NCBI GenBank assembly: GCA_016789955.1
Contig: JAEUPB010000098.1
Coordinates: forward strand, 1 to 64,000
Length of the DNA: 64,000 bases
From: Rubrivivax sp.
GTDB lineage: Bacteria; Pseudomonadota; Gammaproteobacteria; Burkholderiales; Burkholderiaceae_C
Direction of reading: 5' to 3'
Below are positions 52,345 through 60,905 of this stretch, piece after piece. A program made the position numbers and the translations under genes. Each line of letters opens with the position of its first letter. Within the stretch, counting starts at the first letter, position 1. The notes under the pieces were generated by a model. It made no database searches, was not told where the DNA came from, and was given only the letters and a program-made list of their open reading frames with translations.

Positions 52345-54018
52345 TCAGCTGCGCGATGCGAAGAGGTCGATTCTGAAGACCTTCGTGGCCACCGCGATCG
52401 GCACCACGATCACGGCGATCAGCAGCAACCCGTAGGCCGAGGCCTGCGCCATCAGGCCGCTGTCGATGAGGCGGAAGATGCGGATCGGCATGGTCTCGCG
52501 GTCGCCCGAGTACACGATGATGCTGGCGCTCAGCTCGGCCACCGTGGTGGTCCACGTCAGCACCGCGGCGGCCACGATGGCCGGCGCCATCAGCGGCAGC
52601 ACCACGCGGAAGAAGGTGCGCACCGGCGGCACGCCCAGGCTGATCGAGGCCTCCTCGATCGAGTCGGGGATGTTGTACAGCGTGCTCGATGCGTTGCGCG
52701 TGCCGAACGGCAGCCGCCGCACCACATAGGCCAGCACGATGATCGCGCCGGTGCCGGTGAGCGGCAGCCAGCCGGTGTTGAAGCTCATCAGGAGGCCGAT
52801 GCCGATCACCGTGCCCGAGAGCGCCAGCGGCAGCGCGGTGAGGTAGTCCAGCCACGGCGTCAGCGCGTTGCGCTTCTTCACCACGAGGTAGCTGATCAGC
52901 ACCGCCAGCGTGATGCCGATGGCGGTGGCGATGGCCGCGTAGGCCAGCGTGTTCAGCAACGGGTCGATCGCGCGCGTGAACACGCGCTCGAGGTGCGCGG
53001 TGGTCCACTCGCCCCAGCGCATCACCGGCCCACGCGCCGCCGTGAACGCGCCCACGACGATGCTGGCCACCGGCAGCAGCGACACCGCCACCACCAGCCC
53101 CGCCGCCCCGCCCAGCAGCGCACCGCGCCCGCCCGCCAGTCGCTGCGGCTGTGCGCCGCGGCCCTGCACCACCTCGCGCCGGCCGCGCGCCACCACGCGG
53201 CGCTGCGCCCACAGCGCGAGCATCACGATCGCCACCGACAGCGTGGCCAGCGTGCTCTGCAGCGTGGGGTCGGAGCCGACCTCCGAGACCGTGGCCTGGT
53301 AGGTGAGCACCGACAGCAGTGGCACCTTGTTCGACAGCACCATCGCCACCGCGAAGTTGCCCACCACCAGCGTGAACACCAGCAGCGCGCTGGCCGCGAT
53401 GGCCGGGAGCACCACCGGCAGCAGCACTTTCCAGCGCGAGGCCGCTGGCGACGTGCCCAGGCTCTGCGCCGCTTCCTCGAGCTGCACGTCGAAGCCGCGG
53501 ATCGCCGCCAGCGTGCCGATGTAGACGTAGGTGTAGTAGGTGAAGGTCAACACCGTGACCAGGCCCGTCCAGCCGTAGAAGCTGGGCAGCGCGATGTCGC
53601 GCTCGGCCAGCGCCCGTGTGACGAGGCCGTTGTTGCCGACCATCATCAGCCACGTCTGCGCGGCGATGACCTCGGGCACCACCAGCGTGACCAGCGGCAG
53701 CACCGCGACGATCCCCTTGCCGGGAAAGTCGAACCGCGCGGTGAACCAGGCCAGCGGCACGCCGATCAGCAGCGCGAACAGCGTGACGACGGCACCCAGC
53801 AGGACCGTGTTGAACACCGCCTGCAGGTACTTGGGGTCAGAGGCCACCAGCGCCCAGCCCGATCGGCCCGCACCGCGGCCGAAACTGCCGAGCAGGACGT
53901 TGCCCAGCGGCATCAGCAGGAACACCACGAGCAGCGCCAGCGCGGCCAGCGTGAGCCACGGCCACGGCGAGCGCAGGTCGAGGCCGAGCCGGCTGCCGGG
54001 TGCGGCGACGGCGGTCAC
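52345..54018 (-). CDS. ABC transporter permease with two fused permease domains (FbpB type)
   Basis: A 557-residue membrane protein with about twelve hydrophobic segments. It contains two BPD permease domains, each with its EAA loop (EEAAQSLGTSPAASRWKVLL near residue 200 and EEASISLGVPPVRTFFRVVL near residue 465). Both halves of the channel are therefore in one chain, as in FbpB and related 2-aminoethylphosphonate permeases. It overlaps the ATPase gene by 4 bases. Confidence 0.93.
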   Translation of the reverse strand: MTAVAAPGSRLGLDLRSPWPWLTLAALALLVVFLLMPLGNVLLGSFGRGAGRSGWALVASDPKYLQAVFNTVLLGAVVTLFALLIGVPLAWFTARFDFPGKGIVAVLPLVTLVVPEVIAAQTWLMMVGNNGLVTRALAERDIALPSFYGWTGLVTVLTFTYYTYVYIGTLAAIRGFDVQLEEAAQSLGTSPAASRWKVLLPVVLPAIAASALLVFTLVVGNFAVAMVLSNKVPLLSVLTYQATVSEVGSDPTLQSTLATLSVAIVMLALWAQRRVVARGRREVVQGRGAQPQRLAGGRGALLGGAAGLVVAVSLLPVASIVVGAFTAARGPVMRWGEWTTAHLERVFTRAIDPLLNTLAYAAIATAIGITLAVLISYLVVKKRNALTPWLDYLTALPLALSGTVIGIGLLMSFNTGWLPLTGTGAIIVLAYVVRRLPFGTRNASSTLYNIPDSIEEASISLGVPPVRTFFRVVLPLMAPAIVAAAVLTWTTTVAELSASIIVYSGDRETMPIRIFRLIDSGLMAQASAYGLLLIAVIVVPIAVATKVFRIDLFASRS

Positions 54019-55121
54019 GGCGCCAGCACCAGCGTGGACGCCGGATCGAAGCGGAGCCTGCCGGGGTCGCCCACCTGGAGCGCGTCGTGTCCAGGGCCGT
54101 GGCGATCGACCTGCAGCTGCTCGCCACCGGGCAGCTGCACGCGGTAGCTCGTCTTCTCGCCGAGGTACTGGCGGCGCAGCACGCGCACCGACACCGCGGC
54201 CGAGTCTGGAGCGTCAGACGTGTCGGGCCTGAGCGCCAGCGTCTCGGGCCGCGCCATCAGCAGTGCAGCACCGGCCGGCAGCGCCGACACCGCCTGCGCA
54301 GGCACCGCCACAGGCTGCGCGCCGCCGAGCGCGACCGACGTGCGCTCGCCGGCAGCCACCGCGGAGGACAGCGTCACCGGCAGCAGGTTGGCCGCACCGA
54401 CGAAATCGGCCACGTAGCCGGTGGCCGGCCGGCGATAGATCTCGGCCGGCGTGCCGACCTGCTCGAGCCGGCCGCGGTTCATCACGCCGATGCGGTGCGA
54501 CAGCGCCAGGGCCTCGTCCTGGTCGTGCGTGACGAACACGGTGGTGATGCCGGCCTCGGCCTGCAGCTCGGCGATGGTCTGGCGCACCTGCAGCCGCAGC
54601 TTGGCGTCGAGGTTGGACAGCGGCTCGTCCATCAGCAGCACCTGCGGCTGGATGACCAGCGCGCGCGCCAGCGCCACGCGCTGACGCTGCCCGCCGGAGA
54701 GCGCCGCGGGCAGCCGCTCGCCGAGTGCCGAGAGGCCCACGCGCTCCAGCGCCTCGCCCACGCGGCGCCGCAGGTTTTCCGCATCCACGCGGCGCGCACG
54801 CAGCCCGTACGCGACGTTGTCGGACACCGTCTTGTCGGGGAACAGCGCGTAGTCCTGGAACACCATGCCGATGTCGCGCAGGTGCGGCGGCACGCGCGTC
54901 ACGTCGCGCTCGCCGAAGCGGATGCACCCGGCGCGCGCCGCCACGAAGCCGGCGATCGTGCGCAGCAGCGTGGTCTTGCCGCAGCCGCTGGGGCCTAGCA
55001 GCGTGAAGAACGAGCCGCGCTCGATGTCCAGGTGCAGGCCGTCGATCACGGCCGCGCCGCCGTAGTCGACGGTCAGCGCCTCGATGTGGATGCCGGGGCG
55101 GGCCGGCGATGGCGAGTTCAT
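54015..55121 (-). CDS. ABC transporter ATP-binding protein
   Basis: A 368-residue ATPase of the FbpC/PotA type. Walker A GPSGCGKTT is at residues 43-51, Q-loop Q89, signature LSGGQRQRVA 141-150, Walker B VLLMDEP 161-167 and switch H199. A C-terminal TOBE domain (about 270-368) is present. It energises the fused permease just downstream. The start at 55121 is chosen because it precedes the conserved domain and leaves a 64-base gap from the phosphatase gene. Confidence 0.94.
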   Translation of the reverse strand: MNSPSPARPGIHIEALTVDYGGAAVIDGLHLDIERGSFFTLLGPSGCGKTTLLRTIAGFVAARAGCIRFGERDVTRVPPHLRDIGMVFQDYALFPDKTVSDNVAYGLRARRVDAENLRRRVGEALERVGLSALGERLPAALSGGQRQRVALARALVIQPQVLLMDEPLSNLDAKLRLQVRQTIAELQAEAGITTVFVTHDQDEALALSHRIGVMNRGRLEQVGTPAEIYRRPATGYVADFVGAANLLPVTLSSAVAAGERTSVALGGAQPVAVPAQAVSALPAGAALLMARPETLALRPDTSDAPDSAAVSVRVLRRQYLGEKTSYRVQLPGGEQLQVDRHGPGHDALQVGDPGRLRFDPASTLVLAP

Positions 55122-55185
55122 CGGGAGTCTCGTTCTTGTGTGAGCCGCGCGGCGAGCCCGCGGTCGGCCCGCCGAGTCTGCCGCA

Positions 55186-55995
55186 TCAGCCGGGCGCCTG
55201 GGCCACCAGCGCCAGCGCCTCGCGGTGGCGCGCCGGGTCGCCTGCGGCCAGCACCTGCGAGCCACTGTCCAGCGTGACCGGTGCGCCCTGCCAGTCGGTG
55301 ATGACGCCGCCGGCGCCTTCGATCAGGGGGCGGAACGGCGCGTAGTCCCAGACCTTGAAGCCGGCGTCGATGGCGATGTCGGTGCGCCCGGCGGCCAGCA
55401 GCCCGTAGCTCAGGCAGCAGCCGCCGTAGATGCGCCACGCGGTGCGCGTGCGCAGGGCCTCCAGCGCGGGGCGTTCGACCGCCGACAGGAAGTCGGGGTT
55501 GCTGGTGGTGAGGATGGCCTGCGCCAGGCCCGGACAGGCGCGCGTGCGCAGCGGCGCGCCGTTCATCGTGCTGGCGCGCCCGGCCGCGCCGACGTAGCGC
55601 TGCCGCGTCACCGGCAGGTGCATCACGCCGATCACCGGTACGCCCTGCCAGGCCAGCGCGATCAGCGTGCCGAACACCGGCACGCCGGCCACGAACGGCG
55701 CCGTGCCGTCGATCGGGTCGAGGATCCACACTGCCTCGGCGTCGGGTGCGCTCGCGCCGGCCTCCTCGCCGAGGATGCCGTGCGCGGGGAAGCGCGCGCC
55801 GATCAGCTCGCGCAGCCTCGCCTCGATCTGCGCATCCAGCGCGGTGACGAAGCTGCGATCGGCCTTCACCTGCACCTCGGGCCGCAGTGCGGCGGCCGGC
55901 GCCAGCAGCGCGTGCGCGGCATCGGCCAGCTCGTGCGCGAAGGCGAGCCAGTCGTCCAGGTGGCGCTCGGCCGGCAGGGGTGTGGCCACGCGCAC
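55186..55995 (-). CDS. Inositol monophosphatase-family phosphatase
   Basis: A 269-residue Li-sensitive-phosphatase fold protein starting with GTG just after the DapA gene stop. Metal sites are GEE (76-78) and WILDPIDGT (90-98), and VWDYAPFRPLIEGAGG is near the C-terminus. The family includes inositol-1-phosphatase, histidinol-phosphatase and 3'-phosphoadenosine-phosphatase; the sequence does not decide. Its presence between a DapA-family gene and an ABC importer suggests a metabolic rather than housekeeping role. No strong ribosome binding site is seen. Confidence 0.86.
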   Translation of the reverse strand: MRVATPLPAERHLDDWLAFAHELADAAHALLAPAAALRPEVQVKADRSFVTALDAQIEARLRELIGARFPAHGILGEEAGASAPDAEAVWILDPIDGTAPFVAGVPVFGTLIALAWQGVPVIGVMHLPVTRQRYVGAAGRASTMNGAPLRTRACPGLAQAILTTSNPDFLSAVERPALEALRTRTAWRIYGGCCLSYGLLAAGRTDIAIDAGFKVWDYAPFRPLIEGAGGVITDWQGAPVTLDSGSQVLAAGDPARHREALALVAQAPG

Positions 55996-55997
55996 CC

Positions 55998-56924
55998 TCA
56001 GCGCGGCGGCAGACCGACCTCGGGCAGCGTCGGGCGCTTCGCCAGCGCCTCGTCCATCACGTGCTGCACATGCGCCAGGTCGTCGCCCTGCAGCGGCAGC
56101 CGCGGCGGCCGCGTGCGCCAGGTGCCGCGGCCCATGCGGTGCTCGCACCACTTGATGCACTGCACGAGGTCGGGCCGCGCGTCGAGGTGCAGCAGCGGCA
56201 TGAACCATTCGTACAGCGGCATCGCCTCGGCGATGCGGCCGGCGCGCGCCAGCCGGAACAGCGTCTCGCCCTCGCGCGGGAAGGCGTTGCTCATGCCCGA
56301 GACCCAGCCCACCGCGCCCATCGCCACGCTCTCGACCACCACGTCGTCCAGCCCGGCGAACAGCACGAAGCGGTCGCCGACGATGCGCCGCGTGTCGATG
56401 AAGCGCCGCGTGTCGCCGGAGCTGTCCTTGAAGCAGACGATGTTCTCCACGTCGGCCAGGCTGGCCAGGATGTCGGGCGTGATGTCGTTCTTGTAGATCG
56501 GCGGGTTGTTGTAGATCATCACCGGCAGGTCGACGCCCTGCGCCACGCTGCGGAAGTGCGCGGCCGACTCGTGCGGCTTGGCCGAGTAGACGAGCGCCGG
56601 CATCACCATCACGCCGTCGACGCCCACGCGTTGCGCGGCCTGCGCGGTCTCGATGGCGAACGCGGTGGTGAACTCGGCGATGCCGCAGATCACCGGCACG
56701 CGTCCCGCCGCCACGCTCTTGGCCGCTTCCATCACCTGCACCTTCTCGCTGCGCGTGAGGCCGGTGTTCTCGCCGACGGTGCCGCAGACGATGAGGCCCG
56801 AGACACCGTCGCGCACCAGCGCGTCGATGACCTTGGCGGTGGCGTCGATGTCCAGCGAGTAGTCCTCGCGGAACTGCGTGGTGACGGCGGGGAAGACCCC
56901 GGTCCAGGAGACGGCGTGAGGCAT
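55998..56924 (-). CDS. DapA-family lyase/dehydratase
   Basis: A 308-residue TIM-barrel enzyme of the dihydrodipicolinate synthase/N-acetylneuraminate lyase family. The Schiff-base Lys is K166 ([11 protein letters not shown]), Tyr138 lies in MIYNNPP, and GTVGEN is at 48-53. In hydroxyproline catabolism a DapA-family enzyme deaminates 1-pyrroline-4-hydroxy-2-carboxylate. The divergent epimerase and FAD-dehydrogenase genes make that a good fit. It starts the eight-gene minus operon. Confidence 0.9.
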   Translation of the reverse strand: MPHAVSWTGVFPAVTTQFREDYSLDIDATAKVIDALVRDGVSGLIVCGTVGENTGLTRSEKVQVMEAAKSVAAGRVPVICGIAEFTTAFAIETAQAAQRVGVDGVMVMPALVYSAKPHESAAHFRSVAQGVDLPVMIYNNPPIYKNDITPDILASLADVENIVCFKDSSGDTRRFIDTRRIVGDRFVLFAGLDDVVVESVAMGAVGWVSGMSNAFPREGETLFRLARAGRIAEAMPLYEWFMPLLHLDARPDLVQCIKWCEHRMGRGTWRTRPPRLPLQGDDLAHVQHVMDEALAKRPTLPEVGLPPR

Positions 56925-56946
56925 CGGCAAGACTCCGGTGGTGCGC

Positions 56947-56969
56947 CGCGCCCCGACCGCCGGGGCGCG
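56947..56969. promoter_or_regulatory. Strong hairpin in the divergent hydroxyproline-region promoter
   Basis: CGCGCCCC and GGGGCGCG form an 8-bp stem with a 7-base loop in the 92-base spacer between the DapA-family gene and the epimerase gene. The minus-strand leader of dapA would carry it 23 bases before the ATG. A CCCC-n7-GGGG dyad follows at about 56974-56988. It could be an operator or leader structure. No regulator gene adjoins. Confidence 0.4.
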
Positions 56970-57016
56970 AAAACCCCTCTGCGTGGGGGCGCGCGAAGTG
57001 TGTAGCGTGCCACACC

Positions 57017-57970
57017 ATGCACGACCAACCCGCACCGACACGCATCATCGACAGCCACACCGGCGGCGAGCCCACGCGCCTGGTGATCAGCGGCGGCCCC
57101 GACCTCGGCAGCGGCCCGATGGCCGTGCGCCGCGAGCGCTTCCGCGAGCACCACGACGCGTGGCGCCGGGCGCTGGCCAACGAGCCGCGCGGCAACGACG
57201 TGATCGTCGGTGGCATCGTCACGCCGCCGGAGCGGCCGGGCAGCGTCTGCGGCGTCGTCTACTTCAACAACGCCGGCTACCTCGGCATGTGCGGCCACGG
57301 CACGATCGGGCTGGTGGCCACGCTCGCCTGGCTGGGCCGCATCGGCCCGGGCGTGCACGCGATCGACACGCCGGTGGGCCCGGTGCAGGCCGAACTGCAC
57401 GATGACGGCGGCGTCACGGTGGCCAACGTGCCGTCGTACCGGCTGCTGCACCACGTGGCCGTCGACGTGCCGGGCCACGGCCGCGTGCACGGCGACGTGG
57501 CCTGGGGCGGCAACTGGTTCTTCCTGTGCCACGAACATGGCCTCGCGATCGATGCGGCGCAGTTGCCCGCGCTCACCGACCTCGGCCGGCGCATCCGTGA
57601 CGCACTCGCCGCCGCCGGCATCACCGGAGCCGATGGCGCGTTGATCGACCACGTCGAGCTGCTGGGCCCGCCGGCGCGGCCCGAGCACCAGGGCCGCTCG
57701 TTCGTGCTGTGCCCCGGCGGCGCCTACGACCGCTCGCCCTGCGGCACCGGCACCAGCGCCAAGCTCGCCTGCCTGGCCGCCGACGGCACGCTCGCGCCCG
57801 GGCAGGTGTGGCGCCAGGAAAGCGTGATCGGCAGCGTGTTCGCTGCGCGCTACGAGGCCGACCCGGAAGGCCGCGGCCGCGTGCGGCCGTTCATCCACGG
57901 CCGCGCGCACGTGGTGCTGGACGCCCAGGTGGTGTTCGACCCGGCCGATCCGTTCGCCTGGGGGCTGTGA
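57017..57970 (+). CDS. Proline racemase family protein, probable 4-hydroxyproline epimerase
   Basis: A 317-residue enzyme. Both catalytic Cys are present: C92 in MCGHGTIG and C242 in [10 protein letters not shown]. Two Cys point to a racemase/epimerase rather than the trans-3-hydroxyproline dehydratase, which has Thr at the second site. The length suits 4-hydroxyproline 2-epimerase, which converts trans-4-hydroxy-L-proline to cis-4-hydroxy-D-proline. It overlaps the FAD dehydrogenase by 4 bases. Confidence 0.92.
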   Translation: MHDQPAPTRIIDSHTGGEPTRLVISGGPDLGSGPMAVRRERFREHHDAWRRALANEPRGNDVIVGGIVTPPERPGSVCGVVYFNNAGYLGMCGHGTIGLVATLAWLGRIGPGVHAIDTPVGPVQAELHDDGGVTVANVPSYRLLHHVAVDVPGHGRVHGDVAWGGNWFFLCHEHGLAIDAAQLPALTDLGRRIRDALAAAGITGADGALIDHVELLGPPARPEHQGRSFVLCPGGAYDRSPCGTGTSAKLACLAADGTLAPGQVWRQESVIGSVFAARYEADPEGRGRVRPFIHGRAHVVLDAQVVFDPADPFAWGL

Positions 57971-59286
57971 ACGTGGGTGCATCGGATTCCGCCGCGCCGG
58001 CACCGCCGCTGCCGCCGTTGCCCCCGATCGGCACCGGCGAGACGGAAGCCGACGTGCTCGTGATCGGCGCCGGCGTGATCGGCCTGTCGATCGCGTGGCA
58101 GCTCTTGCAGCGCGGACGCGGCGTGTGCGTGATCGACCGCGAGTCGGTGGCCGCGGGCGCCAGCCGCGGCAACGCCGGCGCCTATGCGTTCTCCGACATC
58201 CAGCCGCTCGCCTCGCCCGGCATCTGGCGCCAGGTGCCGCGCTGGCTGGTCGACCCGCTCGGGCCGCTGGCGTTGCGGCCGGCGTACCTGCCGCAGATCA
58301 CGCCGTGGCTGCTGCGCTTCGCGGTGGCGAGCCGGCCCTCGCACGTCGACGCAAGCATCCGCGCGCAGGTGGCGCTGAACCGCCTCTCGGCCGAGGCCAC
58401 GCCGCGGCTGCTGGCGTCGATCGACGCGTCCGGCATGCTGCACGAGGACGGCAACCTGCACCTCTACGAAACCGAGGCGCAGTGGCGCGCGTCGCTGCCC
58501 GGCTGGCAGCAGCGTGCCGCCCACGGCATCGCCTTCGAGCACGCGCACGGTGCCGCCGCGCTGGCGCGCTGGCAACCGGGGCTGAGCCCGGCGCTGACGG
58601 TGGGCACCTTCGTGCCCGGCTGGTCGACGATCGACGACCCGCTGGTGCTGGTGCAGCGGATGGCCGAGCGCTGCGCAGTGCAGGGCGCGCGGCTGCGGCG
58701 CGCGCAGGCCACCGTGGTGGCACCGGGCGCCGATGGCGTGCACGTGCACCGGGCGGACGGCGCGCCGCTGCGCGCGCGGCAGGTGGTGGTGGCCGCGGGC
58801 GCCTGGTCGCACCGGCTCGCCGTGACGCTGGGCGAGCGCATCCCGCTGGAGACCGAGCGCGGCTACAACACGACGTTGCCGCCCGGCGCCTTCCCGCTGA
58901 CGCGGCAGCTCACCTTCCCCGACCACGCTTTCGTCGTCACACCCATCGGCGGCGGCGTGCGCGTGGGCGGCGCGGTGGAGCTGGGCGGGCTGGAGGCCGA
59001 GCCCGACTTCCGCCGCGCCGACACGCTGCTGGCAAAGGCGCGGCGCTTCCTGCCCGGGTTGAACGCAAAGGGCGGCACGCGCTGGATGGGCTTCCGCCCG
59101 TCGCTGCCCGACTCGCTGCCGGCCATCGGCGCGTCGCGGCACGACCCCCGCGTGCTGTACGCCTTCGGCCACGGGCACCTGGGGCTGACGCAGTCGGCGG
59201 CGACCGCGGAGATCGTGGCGGCGCTGGCCGGCGGCGAGACGCCGCCGATCGACCTCGCGCCGTACAGACCTCAACGTTTCACCTGA
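57967..59286 (+). CDS. FAD-dependent D-amino acid dehydrogenase-type oxidoreductase
   Basis: A 439-residue DAAO/glycine-oxidase-fold flavoprotein starting with GTG (GTGA overlap). The dinucleotide-binding motif [15 protein letters not shown] is near residue 33, and [12 protein letters not shown] and [11 protein letters not shown] are later. It is the expected next step after the epimerase: oxidation of cis-4-hydroxy-D-proline to the pyrroline carboxylate. A Pro/Ala-rich N-terminal 20 residues precedes the fold. It overlaps the RluA gene by one base. Confidence 0.9.
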   Translation: MNVGASDSAAPAPPLPPLPPIGTGETEADVLVIGAGVIGLSIAWQLLQRGRGVCVIDRESVAAGASRGNAGAYAFSDIQPLASPGIWRQVPRWLVDPLGPLALRPAYLPQITPWLLRFAVASRPSHVDASIRAQVALNRLSAEATPRLLASIDASGMLHEDGNLHLYETEAQWRASLPGWQQRAAHGIAFEHAHGAAALARWQPGLSPALTVGTFVPGWSTIDDPLVLVQRMAERCAVQGARLRRAQATVVAPGADGVHVHRADGAPLRARQVVVAAGAWSHRLAVTLGERIPLETERGYNTTLPPGAFPLTRQLTFPDHAFVVTPIGGGVRVGGAVELGGLEAEPDFRRADTLLAKARRFLPGLNAKGGTRWMGFRPSLPDSLPAIGASRHDPRVLYAFGHGHLGLTQSAATAEIVAALAGGETPPIDLAPYRPQRFT

Positions 59287-59951
59287 TGTCGACAGGTGCC
59301 GAGGCCGCTGCCCGCGACGGCGGGCCCGAGTCGCCGCTCGTCGTGGTGCACGAGGACGCCCACGTGGTGGCGCTCGACAAGCCGGCCGGGCTGCTGTGCG
59401 TGCCGGGCCGCGGCGCGGAGGGGCTCGTACGCAACCTGTGGTCGCTGGCGCTGCCGCGCTGGCCCACGCTGCGCATCGTGCACAGGCTGGACCAGGCGAC
59501 TTCCGGCCTTGTGCTGTTCGCGCTCGATGCCGACGCGCACCGCACGCTCTCGGCGGCCTTCGAGAACCGCGCGGTGGACAAGCGCTACGAGGCGCTCGTG
59601 CACGGGTGGCCTGCCGGCGAATCCGGCTCGATCGACCTGCCGCTGGCCGCCGATTGGCCGAACCGGCCGCGGCAGCGGGTGGACCGCGAGCGGGGCAAGC
59701 CGTCCCTGACGCACTGGCGCGCGCTGGCCCGGGGCGCGGGCGAGAGCCGGCTCGAACTGCAACCGGTCACCGGCCGCTCGCACCAGTTGCGCGTGCACCT
59801 CGCGACGATCGGCCACCCTGTGCGGGGTGATCGCCTCTACGGCCCCACGGACGATGCTGCGCCGCGGCTGATGCTGCATGCGCACTCGCTCCGGCTGCTG
59901 CACCCGGTGCGCGGCGGAGAGCTGGCACTCGAATCGGCCGTGCCGTTCTGA
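59286..59951 (+). CDS. RluA-family pseudouridine synthase
   Basis: A 221-residue enzyme with catalytic Asp69 in HRLDQATSG (66-74). It has no N-terminal S4 domain and is short, similar to RluA/TruC-type enzymes that modify tRNA or 23S rRNA. The ELQPVTGRSHQLRVHL segment confirms the family. It overlaps the oxidoreductase stop by one base, so it is co-transcribed with a catabolic gene pair, which is functionally unrelated. Confidence 0.93.
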   Translation: MSTGAEAAARDGGPESPLVVVHEDAHVVALDKPAGLLCVPGRGAEGLVRNLWSLALPRWPTLRIVHRLDQATSGLVLFALDADAHRTLSAAFENRAVDKRYEALVHGWPAGESGSIDLPLAADWPNRPRQRVDRERGKPSLTHWRALARGAGESRLELQPVTGRSHQLRVHLATIGHPVRGDRLYGPTDDAAPRLMLHAHSLRLLHPVRGGELALESAVPF

Positions 59952-60059
59952 GCACTCGGATTCCACAGCCCGTGCACCGGCCGCCCACGGTCGGCGCACC
60001 GTCCACCCCCCTGCAGTCCACCAAACTCGCCGCCCCCGATCGACAGCTTCTACACCGGG

Positions 60060-60093
60060 TTGTCCACGCAGTTGTCCACCGGTTGCCAACCGG
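60060..60093. promoter_or_regulatory. TTGTCCAC repeats and CCGGTTG palindrome
   Basis: TTGTCCACG at 60060-60068 and TTGTCCACC at 60072-60080 are tandem copies 12 bases apart that resemble high-GC DnaA boxes. The second overlaps the 15-bp dyad CCGGTTGCCAACCGG (60079-60093). More TCCAC/TCCACAG copies lie across 59952-60169. No dnaA/dnaN/gyrB or parAB genes adjoin, so this is more likely a regulator-binding or terminator region between the RluA and SDR genes. Confidence 0.35.
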
Positions 60094-60169
60094 TCTTGCC
60101 GTGGCCCCTCCACGCCGACTCCACAGCCACTGCACAGGCCTGTCCACCGCGCGGCGCTATGCTGCGCCG

Positions 60170-60901
60170 ATGTACACCGCACCCCTGGCCATCGTCACCG
60201 GCGCCTCGCGCGGACTCGGCACCGCGCTGGCCGAACAACTCGCCGCGTCCGGGCACACCGTGCTCGGGCTGTCGCGCCGCACCGCCGCGCTGCCCGCCTC
60301 GGTGGAGCAATGGCCGGTGGACCTGGCCGAGGCCGGGCCTGTCGCCGAGCGGCTGGCGCAGTGGCTGCGCGAACGCCGCGGCGCGCCGTCTGCGGTGCTG
60401 ATCAACAACGCCGGCGTGGTGTCGCGCCCGGCGCCGCTGGAGGCCATCGACGCGGCCGACCTGCGCAACGCGATCCGCGTCGGCCTCGAGGCGCCGCTGC
60501 TGCTCACCGCCGCCTTCCTCGCCGCCACCGCCGACTGGACGGTGCCGCGCCGCGTGATGCTGGTGTCCTCGGGACTCGGGCGCCGTGGCATGGCCGGCAG
60601 CGCGTCGTACTGCGCGGCCAAGGCCGGCCTGGACAACCTGGCCCGCGCGCTCGCCCTGGAGCAGGCCGCGCAGCCGCACGGCGCCCGCATCGCCTCGGTG
60701 GCCCCGGGCGTGATCGACACCGAGATGCAGCAGCAGCTGCGCGGCGCCGACCCGGTGCTGTTCCCCGAACGCGAGCGCTTCGCCGCGCTGCACCGCGACG
60801 GCCAGCTCGACAGCCCAGCCACCGCGGCGGCCAAGCTGCTGCGCCTGCTGGCGCGCGACGACTACGGCGACGAGTCCGTGACCGACGTGCGCGGCGCCTG
60901 A
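60170..60901 (+). CDS. Short-chain dehydrogenase/reductase
   Basis: A 243-residue SDR. The NAD(P) motif TGASRGLG is at residues 10-17, NNAGV near residue 80, the catalytic YCAAK near residue 147 and APGVIDTEM afterwards. Similar short SDRs are often annotated as benzil or sepiapterin reductase-like. It stands alone between an RluA gene and a convergent S10 peptidase gene. Substrate unknown. Confidence 0.92.
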   Translation: MYTAPLAIVTGASRGLGTALAEQLAASGHTVLGLSRRTAALPASVEQWPVDLAEAGPVAERLAQWLRERRGAPSAVLINNAGVVSRPAPLEAIDAADLRNAIRVGLEAPLLLTAAFLAATADWTVPRRVMLVSSGLGRRGMAGSASYCAAKAGLDNLARALALEQAAQPHGARIASVAPGVIDTEMQQQLRGADPVLFPERERFAALHRDGQLDSPATAAAKLLRLLARDDYGDESVTDVRGA

Positions 60902-60905
60902 GCGG

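Noticed and set aside
49931-53653. A 1240-codon minus-strand open frame
   Set aside because: It overlaps the two binding-protein genes and the permease in another phase and shows no recognisable domains.
59952-60169. Replication origin
   Set aside because: DnaA-box-like repeats are present, but no dnaA, dnaN, gyrB, parAB or AT-rich unwinding region adjoins.
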